Origin: Haemonchus contortus
Taxonomy: Eukaryota; Nematoda; Chromadorea; Rhabditida; Trichostrongylidae
Assembly: GCA_000469685.2 (NCBI GenBank)
Contig: LS997563.1
Span: 7,130,437 to 7,194,436, forward strand
DNA length: 64,000 nt
Direction of reading: 5' to 3'
Shown here piece after piece: positions 60,801 to 64,000 of this stretch. The translations under genes and the position numbers were made by a program. Position 1 is the stretch's first letter. Every line of letters begins with the position of its first letter. Under the pieces are notes generated by a model. The model worked only from the letters and a program-made list of their open reading frames with translations, did no database searches and was not told the DNA's origin.

Positions 60801-62497
60801 ACTAGAAGAAAAACGCGGTCGGATTCCGAATCTTGTTCGCTTAGGCTAACCATACCTACGAGCCTTCCGAAACCACTTGATTTTCGTGAAAATTTTCCTT
60901 TCATTATCGGATGTAAGAGGTAAAAAACGCTGGCTCTGCAATTCAGTGTCTATGTAGATCGAATACGCGCTTAAATACTGCAACGATTCTTGACAAAATG
61001 TGAATGCCTGGTGGATATTGTAGGGAAAAAAGAGCAGTGCTGAGCAATAGGTTCCTCATCCCTTGAACAGAGAACACATTTCAACCTCAAATGAAAGTCT
61101 AGTTTTGGAGGAAGTCGCGTTTGGGGTTGTAATTTTGTAATTGAGGTATTTTAGTTCAAAAAGGTAAAGATTGTCCTTGGGTGTTAACCAGCCCGTCTGA
61201 GGGACGCCCCCCCCCCCCCCCCCGTTCCACTCGCATTCAGAAACATAGGAGTGTACTGAATCGTGCATGGCCCACACAATGAATTGCAGTGGCCAGTCGA
61301 TGGACAAGTCAGTGGTTTTATCCTCCCGGACGAGTCTGGTACTAATTAAGTGATCCCGGAGAAACTGGAAGATTTGATCGTCGAGTATCGATCTGGGATT
61401 CGAACCTGTGACCGTGCGAGTGTGATAGTGAGCCACATGCCACTACACCGCTCCACTCAGTATTATAAATTAGAACTATAGTTCAGAACTGAGGTTAAGT
61501 TGCAGAAGAAGGTTGTTCGACTACCTTAAAAAGTTTTCTGCCATAATGGAATCAGTCAAGTATTCACTTCGAGCCTGCTCCATCGCCATCGCATTCTGTT
61601 GACGTTCGTATCGAGCAAAGCGTTTATGTATCGCCTCCACCTATGAAATTCATTCATCAAACATCTGACTTTATTCATGAACCTTCTTTGTCGAATTCAA
61701 CAGGACAATTGCTGATTATGAGGTGGCATATAAGAAAAGTTTGCCACAATTTGATGAAACAGAATATAAAGGAAAAATGGGGCTGCATTACAGATTCTTA
61801 GCAGTCGGACACAATCAGCACGAGGTCGTTTGGACATTTTTCACTGAGAAAAGCGTTAATTTTCAGATTGCAGTGGTACCCCACGATTATCATACTTGTA
61901 AGGCGGGCTGAGGCGGGTCAACTCTCATAAGCTCACAAGGGAGTATCAAATCAGAACAAAAATCGAGGAAAAAACACTGAAGAAGAGGTCGACATTAGGG
62001 CACTATGTGACTTCAGCTCAAGGTAAACTACAATTCATAACTAATCAAGGTGTTGCTCACCATATCTTCCTGTTCAGAAGACTTCCTAAGCTGGCTTGGC
62101 CTTGCGCTCTCTGAAGACTGACAGCATGCTAGAGCAGATAAAATTAAACCCAGAGACCTAAGGCAGCTGGATTTTGCCCTCCAAGGGAAAACCTACGGGC
62201 TACGACAACCCATAACATCCCCTATAGTAACGTAAATTCAACAGTTACTATCTGCTTGCTGAGGGAAAAGTAGGCATCGAACCACATACAATCAAAAATG
62301 TTTTCCAAAGAAATTCCGGCTCAACCACATTCCTGGTTTTTCCACTGTGCACTTACCTGTGAACCGCGACTATACGCATTAGCTCCAGGTACGTCGATTT
62401 TTCGCTTAGCCTTGTGCACTCCACCATGCTTCAGGCGTTTCAGAAGAAGTAAAAGATGTGATCGCATAGTGATAGAGTTCACGGAAATTGTCGACAT
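54868..62497 (-). CDS. noa1: NOA1-type circularly permuted mitochondrial GTPase
   Basis: A GTPase of the NOA1/YqeH family, needed for mitochondrial ribosome function. Secure exons: 60,508-60,680; 60,375-60,433; 59,862-59,940; 59,659-59,790; 59,446-59,565; 58,742-58,907; 58,464-58,633; 58,308-58,390; 58,144-58,240; 57,793-57,902; 57,199-57,271; 56,916-57,001; 56,421-56,496; 56,044-56,199; 55,704-55,880; 55,464-55,650; 54,868-54,951. A zinc motif (NCSGCGAQLHC; CRRCHLLKHH) comes first. Then the G motifs follow in permuted order: NKVDLL (G4), SAKTGYG (G5), GCTNAGKSSLFN (G1), WPGTT (G2), CYDTPG (G3). The C-terminal part has PFIKIRSYTPGGKGL and ends RKRSSREPDF. The first exon, 62,357-62,497, has a mitochondrial-targeting look (MRSHLLLLLKRLKHGG). 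Exons at 61,525-61,640 and about 60,860-61,000 are likely, but their phases do not join simply, so the N-terminus is uncertain and could be a separate gene. Confidence 0.85.
56611..56880 (-). mobile_element. tRNA-derived SINE, family 1 (NOA1 intron)
   Basis: A minus-strand copy with B box GTTCGAATCCC and tail AACTCCAAAAACTTTATCC. Its head carries a small internal duplication (GTAGTGGCAAGTGG occurs twice). It is intronic. Confidence 0.75.
57441..57697. mobile_element. MULE-like MITE with perfect 9-bp target duplication
   Basis: A 257-bp element with terminal repeats GGGTGTGGCGCGTTAGGAAC and GGGAGACGGGCGTTAGGAAC (inverted). The flanks are TAGATTGAC at 57,432-57,440 and 57,698-57,706. It sits in a NOA1-like intron. 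The GC-rich ends stand out in AT-rich DNA. No transposase frame. Confidence 0.85.
61160..61455 (-). mobile_element. tRNA-derived SINE, family 1 (upstream NOA1 region)
   Basis: A minus-strand copy with head GCGGTGTAGTGGCATGTGG and B box GGTTCGAATCCC. A run of about 16 C bases near 61,208 replaces part of the body, unlike other copies. Confidence 0.7.
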
Positions 62498-62512
62498 CGC
62501 CAGATTTTAAGA

Positions 62513-62524
62513 CCTAAAAAAGTA
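62513..62524 (-). promoter_or_regulatory. Candidate trans-splice acceptor of the NOA1-like gene
   Basis: CTACTTTTTTAG on the minus strand, 15 nt before the proposed ATG at 62,497 and about 500 bp after the PIG-P-like stop. Inferred from motif and position. Confidence 0.4.
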
Positions 62525-62999
62525 GGTCGATGACAAAAAAGAAAGTAGAATACTGAAGCATATGACTGACTCAAAGGTACCTTAATAATTCTAGGTGATT
62601 TTTCGTTTGTTTGCAACCGGCCTTTCACCAAAATCGTTCTCAATGGCCTAAAATAAGCTTCACTGTCTTTTAAAGTGTCCTATAGAAAGTTACTTCGGTT
62701 GCCACATCAAGCTTGAGCAATATTCATAACTTTCTCTTTCGGACGTAGAGAGAACGCAAGTATAAAGTTTATTTCTCTCATATATGTTCACTCGCGAACC
62801 TCTTCACATCTATTCTGAACTCCGAAACTCAAAATTCAGTATCTTAACCTGAGCTTCAGCTGATAGCTACCAGAAATTGGATACCCTCGAAACCTACTCA
62901 AACCCTTTCGGAAATTGCAGCGAAAATAAAATTTGAGCCGTATTTAAGACTGAACAAAACAAATATTGCAATGCAATATCGAATACATAGATATAAGAC

Positions 63000-63085
63000 T
63001 GGCTCACTGGCTCTAGAGGAAAAGTATCTGGCTCACTGCCTCTAGAGGAAAAGAATCTGGCTCACTGACTCTAGAGGAAAAGTAT
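63000..63085. repeat. 28-29-bp tandem repeat, three copies
   Basis: CTGGCTCACTG(A/G/C)CTCTAGAGGAAAAG is repeated three times with slight variation. It lies across the stop codon and the last codons of the PIG-P-like frame. Confidence 0.85.
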
Positions 63086-63469
63086 AAGTCTAGAGCCGCG
63101 CTCCCAACTTTTCTCAACTGAGGAAACCCCATTCCATCGTTAAAGTAAGTCAAACAAATCGTCATCAAACTGACTTCGACTTCTTCAAATATACGATATC
63201 CTCGAAATCGGTAAATATTCACAGCGAGTACAACTACGACAAAAGTAGTAATTGATAAGATAATGAGCGATGGGATCGCAATCACCCAGTATTTGGCCGG
63301 GACGTATGTTATTCCTGCAAATTTCTGATAGTGAAAACTCGTTCACCCACTCCTAAGAAAAGAGCGAGTTCACCTAAACGATTCAAGATTGGCGTGGGTA
63401 CTATAGCCCACAACAGATACAAAATCAATAAGCAATACGACGATATATATAGCGCAAAGCCGTATATAC
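63013..63469 (-). CDS. pigp: PIG-P-like GPI-GlcNAc transferase subunit (N-terminus not found)
   Basis: Subunit P of the GPI-N-acetylglucosaminyltransferase complex, which starts GPI-anchor synthesis at the ER membrane. Two exons are clear, 63,374-63,469 and 63,013-63,314, in agreeing phase. The first has IYGFALYISSYC and LLWAIVPTPILNRLG. The second has ITYVPAKYWVIAIPSLIIL and a second hydrophobic stretch. This is the PIG-P layout: two transmembrane helices joined by a GITYxPxKYW loop. The C-terminal residues after YFNDGMGFPQLRK come partly from a 28-bp tandem repeat. The first exon must be short and upstream of 63,470, and I could not place it. Confidence 0.75.
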
Positions 63470-64000
63470 CTGAAAATGATAAATAACGTACTCATAGTGT
63501 ACTCATGAGAGGTTTGTATACTGTAGAAGCAAATACGAACCTACGGTTTACAGTTATACGAACTAGAATGAACGACAAGCAGCTATTTGCAGCTGAACAT
63601 TAGTCTCGCTTAGTTTCAAGATGCTTCAACAGTTCTCATTTATCAATGATTCACTGTCAGTATTTCATTATTGATGTATAAAAAGGGCCAGATAAGATGA
63701 GCCACGTGGAGAAGGAGATGGGATCATTGGAAATACCTACAGAGCCCCATCTTACAAAGTCATTACTGTCATACGACAGCAATAAAACTTCACGGTGACG
63801 GAAAAGGTATGAAGGAAATGATGGTGAAAAGCTCCATTGAAATGAGTTGAGGAAGCCCACGCGCCAAAGTGGCGCTCAACTCAGGCAGTTAGGCTGATTC
63901 ATTATAAATGGGACCATATCACCGAACTTCGCCTCCAGATCCTTGCATGGTCAAGTTAACGGTGAAATTCTAGCCATCAGTAGAAAAAATATTGGAGTAA
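63470..64000. other. Right edge, nothing assigned
   Basis: This should contain the first exon and promoter of the PIG-P-like gene. A minus-strand 67-residue frame at 63,657-63,860 has no family match and no clear splice context. Confidence 0.3.

Overview
Eukaryotic DNA, most likely from a nematode and plausibly a clade V (rhabditid/strongylid) species. Reasons: many small exons, short introns with TTTTCAG-type acceptors and GTRAGT donors, three same-strand housekeeping genes packed closely enough to suggest an operon, and tRNA-derived SINEs and MITEs in introns. The species cannot be named from sequence alone. Nothing bacterial, no CRISPR array and no rRNA gene was seen.

Positions 1 to about 46,750 are a nested tandem array. 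Two alternating unit types (a, b) form a dimer that is repeated almost identically (1-17,307 and 17,308-33,231). A third, older and more diverged unit begins at 33,232 and runs into the single-copy DNA at about 46,750. Every unit carries, on the minus strand, one copy of an unrecognised secreted gene: signal peptide, two small Cys-containing exons (GGFCF, then CFC), a Thr-rich mucin-like exon, and a conserved YYDPGRITTIWITRE tail. Six copies are visible: one cut by the left edge (328-813), three damaged (5,188-7,543; 16,176-18,120; 32,103-34,044) and two with no lesion found (22,542-24,895; 40,346-44,689). Each unit also carries an extra copy of the last coding exon of snx-14. The b units in addition carry, on the plus strand, two spliceable exons of the ankyrin end of a glutaminase gene. 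The simplest history is that the ancestral locus was glutaminase(+) / secreted gene(-) / snx-14(-), and that a tandem duplication had one breakpoint in a late glutaminase intron and the other in the last snx-14 intron.

Positions 46,321-63,469 are single-copy and all minus strand. In transcription order they are a PIG-P-like gene (partial, right edge), a NOA1-type circularly permuted mitochondrial GTPase, and an SNX14-type sorting nexin. Their exons match the known families in order. NOA1 and SNX14 lie about 220 bp apart with candidate trans-splice acceptors, so an operon is plausible.

Mobile DNA is plentiful: a tRNA-derived SINE family (at least six copies), a second tRNA-like SINE family, a fold-back Tc1/mariner element with a clear empty site in sister units, two MULE-like MITEs with 9-bp target duplications, a 641-bp TIR element in both b units, and a 1.4-kb insertion with GC-rich hairpins present in only one of the two b units. 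I did not find a recognised gene inside the large conserved interiors of the units.
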